Assembly (NCBI GenBank): GCA_017996515.1
Contig: JAGOGU010000084.1
Span: 1-6,339 of the forward strand
Source: Allobrachymonas sp.
Lineage (GTDB): Bacteria > Pseudomonadota > Gammaproteobacteria > Burkholderiales > Burkholderiaceae_C
DNA: 6,339 nucleotides
Direction: 5' to 3'
The position numbers and the translations under genes were made by a program. The notes under the pieces are model-generated. The model saw only the letters and a list, made by a program, of their open reading frames with translations, searched no databases and was not told where the DNA came from. Below, piece by piece: positions 1 to 6,270 of the stretch (positions within the stretch are counted from its first letter, which is position 1; each line of letters begins with the position of its first letter).

Positions 1-61
1 AGAGGGCAACACCACGCGCCCGGGCGACTTCGTCATCGAGCGCGCGTTTGTAGAGAAATAA
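1..61 (+). CDS. C-terminal end of an unrecognised protein (partial)
   Basis: The reading frame beginning at base 2 is open from the window edge to a TAA at 59-61 and gives 19 residues ending GDFVIERAFVEK. The codons are mostly GC-ending until the last few, as expected for a coding end in this genome. A strong plus-strand intrinsic terminator begins 20 bases after the stop, which supports a real gene end. The fragment is too short to assign to a family, so no function is proposed. Confidence 0.6.
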   Translation, partial: EGNTTRPGDFVIERAFVEK

Positions 62-80
62 AGACGCCGCCTGAAACGCC

Positions 81-120
81 ACGGGCGCTACCAGTTGCAT
101 AGCTGGTAGCGCCCGTTTTT
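81..120 (+). terminator. Rho-independent terminator of the left-edge gene
   Basis: A perfect 14-bp stem pairs 81-94 (ACGGGCGCTACCAG) with 103-116 (CTGGTAGCGCCCGT) around an 8-base loop, followed directly by a run of five T (116-120). It lies 20 bases after the TAA of the left-edge gene. This is a textbook plus-strand intrinsic terminator and the most clear-cut non-coding signal in the window. Confidence 0.93.
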
Positions 121-142
121 ATTGGGTCAAATCCGAAAAATA

Positions 143-293
143 CCTGACTATGCACATATCGCAGAGGCCCCTCACCCCTCCCTCTCCCCAAAGGGGCGAG
201 GGTGACCGGTTGCGCCGGCTTTACTCCCTCTCCCTCCGGGAGAGGGTTGGGGTGAGGGCTCGCGGCACAGTCTGAGGTATGTGCCTAATCAGG
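143..293. repeat. Nested imperfect inverted repeat, REP/MITE-like intergenic element
   Basis: The outer arms 143-160 (CCTGACTATGCACATATC) and 276-293 match as reverse complements at 15 of 18 positions. The inner arms 168-187 (CCCTCACCCCTCCCTCTCCC) and 238-258 are reverse complements apart from one T facing AA. The whole stretch could fold into a long cruciform or hairpin of about 150 bases with a G/C-rich centre. No reading frame in it looks like a gene. CT/GA-rich palindromes of the CCCTCACCCC...GGGGTGAGGG kind are known as dispersed intergenic repeats in several proteobacterial genomes; that this is a mobile or dispersed family here is inference. No clear target-site duplication was seen at the ends. 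Confidence 0.7.
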
Positions 294-323
294 GAAAAAC
301 ACCTTGCATCTCAGACTGCTGCC
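264..323. repeat. Second inverted repeat overlapping the REP/MITE-like element
   Basis: The segment 264-276 (GGCACAGTCTGAG) pairs with 310-323 (CTCAGACTGCTGCC): thirteen base pairs with one bulged base, across a loop of 33 bases. Its left arm touches, and its loop contains, the right outer arm of the larger inverted repeat (276-293). The two folds would therefore compete for the same bases. Whether this is functional or the scar of a nested repeat copy cannot be told from one sequence. Confidence 0.55.
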
Positions 324-482
324 TTCACTCCCTCCCCCTCTGGCGAGCATAGCTATCGACACATCTTTTTTATAGCGCCTCACGCCATATAGATGAGGCT
401 TGCGGCTGTTTCTTCCTCTCCCCTTGTGGGAGAGGCGAGGGGCTCCACCATGCCGGCGAGACGCCTGCGCTCCCAGCGCCCG
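294..482. other. Gene-free intergenic stretch with two small hairpins
   Basis: No credible gene lies here. Two hairpins are visible: 377-382 (GCCTCA) with 394-399 (TGAGGC), and 415-422 (CCTCTCCC) with 428-435 (GGGAGAGG). The second uses the same CT/GA-rich words as the repeat at 168-258 and may be another, shorter copy of that repeat family. A T-run (365-371) precedes the first hairpin on the plus strand, so on the minus strand it reads as an A-run. Neither hairpin is therefore a convincing terminator for the minus-strand gene that ends at 483. Confidence 0.55.
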
Positions 483-1208
483 TCAATAAGTCCGGTCGTT
501 CACATACACCGGCCCGGCGCCCTGGCGCTCTGCAGCGCCGGCACCATCGTCCACGCGAAAGCCCTTGCCCTCCAGGCGCACCGGCGTGCCCTCGGCCACG
601 GGCTGGGCGCGCGTGAAGCTGCGCACCGATCCATCCTGCATGCGCACCCGCATCTGATAGACGGTGGTGCTGCGGACGCGCTCCTCCACCTTGTGGCCCA
701 CGTAGCCGCCGCCCACGGCGCCCAGCACCGTGGCCGCCGTGCGGCCCGAACCCTTGCCCACCTGATTGCCCAGCACGCCGCCCAGCACGCCACCGGCCAC
801 CGCACCCAGGCCGGTGGCGGGCGCAGCCTGCTCCACAGCCTGCACCGACTCGACTTGGCCGCAGCTGGCGCATACCGGCGCGGCTGGGCGCGCCTGCGCC
901 ACCGGCTGCGGCTGGCGCGCGGGGCCAGGCTGGGCGGGGCGCGAAGCGGCGTGAGTCACTCTTGAATCAGGAGCTGCATGCGCTTGCTGCAAAACCGTTT
1001 GAGGCACTTTTTGCTGATTAAGCGTTGCGACTGGCGCCGGCTCTTGCGCCAACTCTTGGGTGGCCAGCGCCACGGGCGCATCACCGCGCAGGTTCTGCGC
1101 AAGCAAGGTACCGCCCAGGGCCAGCACGCTTACGCCCAACGCGCCCACGGCCATCCAAAGCCATTTCAGGGTGGCCGGGCTCTGGGCCACCGCAGTGGTG
1201 GAGTTCAT
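483..1208 (-). CDS. Glycine-zipper 2TM-domain membrane protein with CxxC motif
   Basis: A 241-residue protein of the glycine-zipper (Rick_17kDa_Anti/SlyB-like) group. Residues 16-37 form one hydrophobic membrane segment after a short N-terminus, with no lipobox, so it looks inner-membrane anchored and not a lipoprotein. Residues 41-112 are a low-complexity Ala/Pro/Gln linker. A CASC motif (C113, C116) follows. The glycine zipper spans about 132-172 and is rich in GxxxG spacing (AVAGGVLGGVLGNQVG). A compact C-terminal domain (about 182-222) contains YQMRVRMQDGSVRSF. Family members sit in the cell envelope, and some affect envelope integrity; no specific reaction is known. I chose the ATG at 1208 over an in-frame TTG at 1214 because an AGGA lies seven bases before the ATG and would sit directly against the TTG. 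It is read in the same direction as the brkB-like gene upstream but is separated from it by a hairpin. Confidence 0.87.
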   Translation of the reverse strand: MNSTTAVAQSPATLKWLWMAVGALGVSVLALGGTLLAQNLRGDAPVALATQELAQEPAPVATLNQQKVPQTVLQQAHAAPDSRVTHAASRPAQPGPARQPQPVAQARPAAPVCASCGQVESVQAVEQAAPATGLGAVAGGVLGGVLGNQVGKGSGRTAATVLGAVGGGYVGHKVEERVRSTTVYQMRVRMQDGSVRSFTRAQPVAEGTPVRLEGKGFRVDDGAGAAERQGAGPVYVNDRTY

Positions 1209-1215
1209 ATCCAAT

Positions 1216-1219
1216 TCCT
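1216..1219 (-). promoter_or_regulatory. Ribosome binding site deciding the glycine-zipper gene start
   Basis: On the minus strand AGGA at 1219-1216 is followed by seven bases and then ATG (1208-1206). This spacing fits the ATG start and rules against the TTG at 1214, which would be almost in contact with it. Confidence 0.6.
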
Positions 1220-1231
1220 GTGCAGTAAAGG

Positions 1232-1252
1232 GCGGCCCGACAGCCGGGCCGC
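1232..1252 (-). terminator. GC-rich hairpin between the brkB-like and glycine-zipper genes
   Basis: A perfect 8-bp stem pairs 1232-1239 (GCGGCCCG) with 1245-1252 (CGGGCCGC) around five bases. Read on the minus strand it is followed by CCTTTACT, a poor T-tract, so it may be a weak terminator or attenuator for transcripts from the brkB-like gene. It is also 5' leader structure for the glycine-zipper gene. It lies 70 bases after the annotated brkB-like stop, but only 14 bases after the stop that the alternative C-terminal frame would use (1267). Confidence 0.4.
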
Positions 1253-1322
1253 GAAGTGCGCGCAGCCTAACGCGGCCCCTGCTTCACAAAACCGGCCGTG
1301 CTGTAAGCGCCGTAAAAAGACG

Positions 1323-2213
1323 TCACCCCGGCGCGACCTGGCGCACGTCGTGCAGCGCGCGCGCACAACTGGCGGCAAACAACAGCACCGCCGACGAGAA
1401 GTAAATCCACATCAAGAACACCACCAGCGAGCCCGCCGCCCCATAGGCCGACACCACGGCCGCACGCGTCAGATACAGCGCCAGCAACTGCTTGCCCACG
1501 GTAAACAGCAACGCCCCCACTGCCGCACCAAACACCAGGCAGCGCAGCGGCGGCTTGGGGCCGCTGCCTATGCGCATCAACCCCACGAACAACAGCACCA
1601 CCACGCCGAAGGACACGGCTTCGTTGATCACCTGCAGCAGCAGACCCGAGCCCACGGGCAGCAGCGCGCTGGCCCAGGTGGCCACCACCTTGATGGCGGT
1701 GGACAGCACCAGCGACACCAGCAACAGAAAGCCCAGCGCCAGCACATACGCCAGCCCACGCAGGCGCAGCGAGGCCATGCGCCACCAGGCCGGGCGTTCG
1801 GGCGCGGGGTGGCCGTGCAGCCACAGCCGCTCCAGCGCCGACTGCAGCTCGGCAAACACCCCGGTGGCGCCCGACAGCAGCAGCACAAAACCCGCAATCG
1901 ACGCCAGCCGGCCCTGCTCCGGCGCCTGGGCGCTGGCCAGGGCCGCGCGCACCACCTCGGCGCCACGCTCGCCCATCACGCCCTGCACCTGGCCGATCAG
2001 GTTGGTCTCCAGGTACGCCTTGTCCACCCACCAGCCCAGCAGCCCCACGATGAGCAGCAACAGCGGCGCCAGGCTGAGCATGCCGTAGAACGACATGGCG
2101 GCACTCATGCGCAGGCCGTCGGCGTCCAGCCACAGGCGCACGGCGCGCAGCAGCGGAATGCGCGTAAAGACGCGCTGCACATACGCGCTCATTGCCTGAA
2201 TGGAGAAAGACAT
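1323..2213 (-). CDS. YihY/virulence factor BrkB family inner-membrane protein
   Basis: A 296-residue integral membrane protein with the pattern of the YihY/BrkB family: an N-terminal amphipathic region with LLRAVRLWLDADGLRMSAAMSFY (22-43 in part), then six membrane segments at about 37-60, 103-122, 151-175, 190-213, 224-248 and 255-284. The last contains SAYGAAGSLVVFLMWIYF (255-272), the most typical stretch of the family. BrkB was named for Bordetella serum resistance, but the biochemical role of the family is not settled. The length is close to the usual 280-320. The start is uncertain: the ATG at 2213 was chosen because it gives a family-like N-terminus, but neither it nor the GTG at 2267 nor the ATG at 2192 has a good ribosome site. 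The reading frame stops at a TGA just after a run of four G, and the next frame continues with a plausible tail (see findings). Very high GC contrasts with the acyltransferase genes upstream. Confidence 0.92.
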   Translation of the reverse strand: MSFSIQAMSAYVQRVFTRIPLLRAVRLWLDADGLRMSAAMSFYGMLSLAPLLLLIVGLLGWWVDKAYLETNLIGQVQGVMGERGAEVVRAALASAQAPEQGRLASIAGFVLLLSGATGVFAELQSALERLWLHGHPAPERPAWWRMASLRLRGLAYVLALGFLLLVSLVLSTAIKVVATWASALLPVGSGLLLQVINEAVSFGVVVLLFVGLMRIGSGPKPPLRCLVFGAAVGALLFTVGKQLLALYLTRAAVVSAYGAAGSLVVFLMWIYFSSAVLLFAASCARALHDVRQVAPG

Positions 2214-2285
2214 GGGTTGAATGTGCGCGATGAATGGGGCTGTCCGACATGCCGGAGCATAAACCACCGAAGTTGGGCTGCCTTC

Positions 2286-3323
2286 TCACCAATATTTGTT
2301 AAGCCACGAGCGAATTGGTTTTTCCCAGGCATAAAAACAAAGCAGCGACACAGCAAAAGCCGCAACCAAAGCCATAAAAGGCCCACCTGGAAACGAGGAC
2401 TTATAAACATAGAACGGTTGCTGCCACAGGTATATGGAATAAGACCATAGCCCCAGATATCTCAACACTGGCATGGACAGGGCCGCCTTGAACCAGTCAT
2501 ACGTTTGCCCAAGATGATTCACCGCGAAGGCCAGAATAAACGGGGAGATCAGACTTTTCGCCCACCACGGAGCAAGTTCTGAGTAGCATATTGGAATCGC
2601 AATAATGGCAAGCAGTGGAAGGTAGCCAGGCACTTTCAATTGGTATTTTTCACGCAGCAGTCGATAACCAGAAGAAATCAGAAGATGTGACGCGGCGACC
2701 TCTGTCCCCAATGCACCCCAGGGTGGCGCAGCTTTCCCTAGGCGCACATAAATAATACCAACGCCTATGCACAAGACGCCGGCAATAAATAGCATCAAGC
2801 CCTCATGCCCCCTATACCTCCAAAACAAAACAATCAGGCTCATAAAGATATAACAGTGCTCTTCAATATTGATGGACCAAAGATGGCCAATCGGAATGCC
2901 CGTCTCCCATATTCCGACTCCAATCGGCAGATAAGTGCGAAGGAAAAGAAACGTCGATGCAACCTCGGCAGCACTGAATTTCAACTGCCGAGAGTACGCA
3001 TAAATATATATGCAAGCAACAAAAAGCAGGAAAGCCGGGAGTATTCTGCTGATCCGCCGTTTATAAAAGAGCGTTAACGGCTGCCGTTTTACAAACAGCA
3101 AGCCGCTCATCAAGAAACCCGACAAGCAAAAAAACACATCCACCCCCATGCGCCCGGTTTCAAAGGGGAGTATGTTGATGAAGTGCGCCTCCAAGACCAA
3201 GGCAATTGCAAGTCCGCGCCAACCGTCCAGATAGCCAATATGCGCGGCGGACGGGCGAGCTGCTCCGCGCGGCGACGGTTTTGACTGGACATCGGCCAGC
3301 CTATCATCAAGTGAAACTTGCAT
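2286..3323 (-). CDS. Acyltransferase-3 family membrane protein, no SGNH domain
   Basis: A 345-residue multi-pass protein of the acyltransferase-3 (OafA/WecH/NodX-like) family, which moves acyl groups, usually acetyl, across or onto sugars of surface glycans. Visible motifs in order: YLDGWRGLAIALVLEAHF (31-48) with the conserved Arg36 and His47 in R-x10-H spacing; GVDVFFCLSGFLMSG (60-74); RRISRILPAFL (89-99); HLWSINIEEHCYIF (147-160); WSYSIYLWQQPF (293-304); and a terminal WEKPI (333-337). About ten hydrophobic helices fill the chain. Two positions depart from the common family pattern: EEH where EEQ is usual, and WQQP where WHxP is usual. It lies 61 bases after the larger acyltransferase gene in the same direction, so the two are probably co-transcribed. 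GC is clearly below that of the flanking genes, suggesting transfer. The ATG at 3323 has only a weak TGGA upstream. The substrate cannot be told from the sequence. Confidence 0.9.
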   Translation of the reverse strand: MQVSLDDRLADVQSKPSPRGAARPSAAHIGYLDGWRGLAIALVLEAHFINILPFETGRMGVDVFFCLSGFLMSGLLFVKRQPLTLFYKRRISRILPAFLLFVACIYIYAYSRQLKFSAAEVASTFLFLRTYLPIGVGIWETGIPIGHLWSINIEEHCYIFMSLIVLFWRYRGHEGLMLFIAGVLCIGVGIIYVRLGKAAPPWGALGTEVAASHLLISSGYRLLREKYQLKVPGYLPLLAIIAIPICYSELAPWWAKSLISPFILAFAVNHLGQTYDWFKAALSMPVLRYLGLWSYSIYLWQQPFYVYKSSFPGGPFMALVAAFAVSLLCFYAWEKPIRSWLNKYW

Positions 3324-3384
3324 ACCAATCCAGCAACAATTTATTCAGCACCAATACCATCCGCACGGCAAAAACACCGCCAGC

Positions 3385-5367
3385 CTACCCTGCCTGATCC
3401 ATGAAAATCCGCTCGAACATGGGGATCAGGAACTTATTTCCGTATTCACTCAGATGGTCATCATCATGATATAGCGGGCGGCCATTTTTTGAGCCGTAGC
3501 AGTAATTTGCATCACAAAGATAGGGAAGCGGATCGAGAATTTTCACTCCACATTGTTTTTCCGCCGCGTCCTGGGCATCCCACACGATTTTATTGCGCCT
3601 CATGTATTCGCCAACTGGCAATTTGATATCACCAGAACCACCCCCAAGCATCAGGCCACGCGAAACCGTTTTTGGGACATCGATACCAAACTCCGGAATA
3701 GGGCGCATCAAATATACAGGCCTATCCTTGGCGATCCTGCATGCCGTGGCTACCAGAACGCCGGCATATTCTTCTGCAAACCCTGGTTCATTTTGAAATT
3801 TGTACTTCTTTTCAAAATATACAGGTGCATATTTTGCCTCCTCCTGCCTGTCAGGCTCATTGGGGCCCATCACATAGAATGACGTGCGACTGACAAGAAT
3901 AATGGGCACACCCGGGTGTTTCAACATCTCGCCATCAGCCCATTTATTGAAAATATCACATGCATCCGCAGCTCTGGTTTTAGTATCCGAAAATCGAATG
4001 CCGTCCATGGCAGGACAAGCGCTCATTGACCACGGAACGACGCTTTTGTGATTATTTACAGCCGCCTGTTCCAACGCAGTGACAATCGCAAAAACATGGC
4101 TGTCGCCTCGCAAAATGGCGGCAAGTGGCCCTTGCCCGTATATGCAGTCAGGTGCGCCAGTGGTCTTGCCTTCGCAGCCTTTCCTCCTGGGATCTTTATT
4201 TTCTTGCTCGGCCGCAGCAAGTTCTATCTCTGGCGCGCGCCGCCCGTCAACATCAAGCAGCCTGGCACTTGCCGCAGCAGCTCCGACCACCATCACCGCA
4301 CTCGCCAAGGCAACCAACTGCTTTGTCATGGTCCCGGAGGACAGGGCGATTCTGCTTGGCGTCTCCACCCACCGGAAGGACAGGTGCCCAAGCAGTAGGC
4401 TAAAACATAGCCCAACGACGATCCAGGGCCAATGATCCTGCAAACCCGCAAAATACAACGCCACCATGACCGGCCAGTGCCACAGATAGATCGAGTATGA
4501 GCGGTCGCCAAGCCATTGCGCGACGGGATGGGCCGTCAATACTGAATCGGACTGTTGCGCCAGAATAATCAACATGGTGCCCAAAACCGGCAGCAGTGCC
4601 CAGCCGGACGGCCAAGCAGTCTGGCCATCTATCAGCAACATGGCCGCAAGCCAAAGCGCAAATCCCAGCCAAAACATATGCGGGGCATATTGTTTCAAAC
4701 GTGGCGCATCCCGCCCAAGCAAGAACACCAAGCCACCGCCTAAAAACTCCCACCCCCTGGCTGGCAGCAGATAGAAGGCGGCTACCGGTTGCCAACTGGA
4801 TGCAATGATGCCTAGGCCCAAAGAGGCAATGAAGGCAAAAATCAACCCATAGAAAAGCGTGCGAATGCCAGGGCGAAGCTTCCACAAGGACAACAGGTAG
4901 AGCGGCAGCAACACATAGAATTGCGCCTCAACCCCAAGCGTCCAGGTGTGAAGCAACCACTTTTCATGCGCGGCCGCATCAAAATAGCCAGCGGTTCTCC
5001 AAAAATATACATTCGACAGAAAGGCCATCGCGGATATCGACTGCGTACCCAAGGCCTTGTAATCCAACGTCAATAAGAAAAAGTAGCCCAGCACCAATAA
5101 TGATGCCAGCAAAGCCAGTAATGCCGGCACTATGCGCCGTACACGTGCCATGTAGAACTGCAAGACAGAAAGCCTGATTTTCTCCAGCCCCTTGACGATG
5201 ATCCCTGTCATCAAGAAACCCGATATGACAAAAAACACGTCAACGCCGATAAATCCAGCAGCAAAACCGGGAATCTTGAAATGGAACAACAGCACGGCCA
5301 TCACCGCATACGCGCGCAGACCGTTGATATCACTGCGGTACTCAATGGGGTTTGCAGGGTGCATCAT
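3385..5367 (-). CDS. Acyltransferase-3 / SGNH fusion, OafA-like surface-glycan O-acyltransferase
   Basis: A 660-residue two-part protein. Residues about 10-345 are the acyltransferase-3 membrane domain: NGLRAYAVMAVLLFHF (15-30) with Arg18 and His29 in R-x10-H spacing, GVDVFFVISGFLMTG (41-55), RVRRIVPAL (75-83), HTWTLGVEAQFYVLLP (140-155), YSIYLWHWP (291-299) and VETP (334-337). A further membrane segment at about 348-370 leads to a periplasmic SGNH hydrolase-like domain with the nucleophile motif GDSH (421-424, Ser423) and the DxxH motif in YHDDDHLSEYGN (633-644; Asp635, His638). Fusions of this kind, such as OafA, O-acetylate O-antigen and other surface polysaccharides, with the membrane part supplying acetyl groups to the SGNH part. 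The SGNH portion holds eight cysteines (398, 408, 451, 470, 543, 606, 618, 623), so disulfides are likely. The start is the first of two adjacent ATGs; no strong ribosome site is seen, only an A-rich leader. Lower GC than the flanks suggests transfer. Confidence 0.94.
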   Translation of the reverse strand: MMHPANPIEYRSDINGLRAYAVMAVLLFHFKIPGFAAGFIGVDVFFVISGFLMTGIIVKGLEKIRLSVLQFYMARVRRIVPALLALLASLLVLGYFFLLTLDYKALGTQSISAMAFLSNVYFWRTAGYFDAAAHEKWLLHTWTLGVEAQFYVLLPLYLLSLWKLRPGIRTLFYGLIFAFIASLGLGIIASSWQPVAAFYLLPARGWEFLGGGLVFLLGRDAPRLKQYAPHMFWLGFALWLAAMLLIDGQTAWPSGWALLPVLGTMLIILAQQSDSVLTAHPVAQWLGDRSYSIYLWHWPVMVALYFAGLQDHWPWIVVGLCFSLLLGHLSFRWVETPSRIALSSGTMTKQLVALASAVMVVGAAAASARLLDVDGRRAPEIELAAAEQENKDPRRKGCEGKTTGAPDCIYGQGPLAAILRGDSHVFAIVTALEQAAVNNHKSVVPWSMSACPAMDGIRFSDTKTRAADACDIFNKWADGEMLKHPGVPIILVSRTSFYVMGPNEPDRQEEAKYAPVYFEKKYKFQNEPGFAEEYAGVLVATACRIAKDRPVYLMRPIPEFGIDVPKTVSRGLMLGGGSGDIKLPVGEYMRRNKIVWDAQDAAEKQCGVKILDPLPYLCDANYCYGSKNGRPLYHDDDHLSEYGNKFLIPMFERIFMDQAG

Positions 5368-5718
5368 TTTCTATTTTTGCTGGGTAAAGCAGCCATCCTG
5401 GTTTACATGAAAGACCAATATGTGGGGCTGCACTTCGGAGTTGAAACCACCTGGTGATTCGATCTCCCCCGTGTTGAACCACACCATGCGCGCCAGCGGT
5501 GGCCAGAATGGTACGCATGCCCCATCAGCCGATCCCCAGGGTATAGGGTGTGAGCGGCCATCGTATCGTCGAAACCGGTGCTGCGGGGAAGGTTTGGCCA
5601 CCCCTGGCGACGCGTTTGCAGTGGCGCAATCCACAAGACCATTCAGTTGGATGCCGGCCCCCTACCCTCGTCAGGGCCCGCCTTACACTTGCCGCTCCCC
5701 TCACAGCAATACACCAAC
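5368..5718. other. Gene-free gap between divergent acyltransferase and shikimate kinase genes
   Basis: These 351 bases contain only short overlapping reading frames without recognisable motifs. They must hold the divergent promoters. A possible minus-strand promoter has TTTCAA, an 18-base spacer and CATATT within about 5420-5450, which is a weak match. A TACACT at 5684-5689, about 30 bases before the aroK ATG, could be a -10 box, but no matching -35 is seen at the right distance. Composition is intermediate between the acyltransferase islet and the GC-rich aroK side, so this stretch may include the boundary of the transferred DNA. No tRNA, integrase site or direct repeat was seen. Confidence 0.45.
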
Positions 5719-6246
5719 ATGCAAACGCGTTGCGCCCTGGTCGGCATGCCCGGCAGTGGCAAATCCACCGTGGGCCGGCAGCTTGCCCGGCGCCTGGGCC
5801 TGCCGTTCATCGACATGGACCACCTGCTGGAGCAGCGCCTGGGCTGCAGCATCAGCGACTACTTTGCACAGCATGGAGAGCAGGCGTTTCGCGACCATGA
5901 AACCGCCTTGCTGGAAGAACTGGCTGCCGAACCTGGCGCCCTGATTCTGTCCACGGGTGGCGGCGTGGTGCTGCGGCCCGAAAACCGCGCCGCCCTGCGC
6001 CGTGGCTTCCGCCATGTGATGTACCTGCGCGCCTCGCCCGAAGAAATTTACAAGCGCGTGCGCCACAGCCAGACGCGCCCGCTGCTGCAGGTGGCCGACC
6101 CGCAGGAACGCCTGCGCGAGCTCCACCGCGTGCGCGATCCCCTGTACCGTGAGGCGGCGAACTATGTCATCGAGACCGGCCGCCCCACGGTGAACACACT
6201 GATGAACATGGTCATGATGCAGCTGGAGATGGCGCCGGGGGCTTGA
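5719..6246 (+). CDS. aroK: Shikimate kinase
   Basis: A 175-residue cytoplasmic kinase that phosphorylates shikimate to shikimate 3-phosphate using ATP, the fifth step of the chorismate pathway. The Walker A loop is GMPGSGKST (9-17, Lys15). Substrate-binding residues fall at the positions usual for the family: Asp34 in FIDMD, Arg58, the Gly80-Gly82 triplet in STGGGV, Arg120 in the lid (RPLL) and Arg139 before DPLY. The length fits the family (about 170-180). The ATG at 5719 places the ATP loop at residue 9 as usual; a GTG at 5578 would add an unrelated 47-residue leader and is rejected. No clear ribosome site is seen. In most betaproteobacteria aroK is followed by aroB; here the next frame does not look like aroB, so this may be a second, relocated or specialised copy. 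Confidence 0.94.
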   Translation: MQTRCALVGMPGSGKSTVGRQLARRLGLPFIDMDHLLEQRLGCSISDYFAQHGEQAFRDHETALLEELAAEPGALILSTGGGVVLRPENRAALRRGFRHVMYLRASPEEIYKRVRHSQTRPLLQVADPQERLRELHRVRDPLYREAANYVIETGRPTVNTLMNMVMMQLEMAPGA

Positions 6247-6270
6247 GGCCGGATACCGCGCGCGTCCCGC

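Noticed and set aside
393..965. 190-residue plus-strand frame with His/Ala-rich translation
   Set aside because: It is antisense to the glycine-zipper gene, which has clear domain structure and a ribosome site. Low-complexity composition indicates a shadow frame.
1267..2292. 341-residue minus-strand frame overlapping the brkB-like gene
   Set aside because: It is another frame of the same strand, with Ala/Gly/Arg-rich translation and no membrane pattern. Only its last 19 codons are of interest, as a possible frameshifted tail of the real gene.
978..2450. Long 490-residue plus-strand open frame
   Set aside because: It runs antisense to the brkB-like and glycine-zipper genes and into the acyltransferase gene. 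Its translation is rich in Gln, His and Arg with no domain, as expected from the opposite strand of a GC-rich gene.
5440..5475. Possible tRNA T-arm-like stretch (GGTGATTCGATCTCCCC)
   Set aside because: No matching acceptor stem, anticodon arm or D-arm could be found around it.
5371..5642. Two minus-strand frames of 79 and 87 residues in the gap before aroK
   Set aside because: They overlap each other in different frames, lack recognisable motifs and have no ribosome site. A fragment such as ESPGGFNSEVQPHILVFH loosely recalled oxidoreductase sequences, but not well enough to call a gene remnant.
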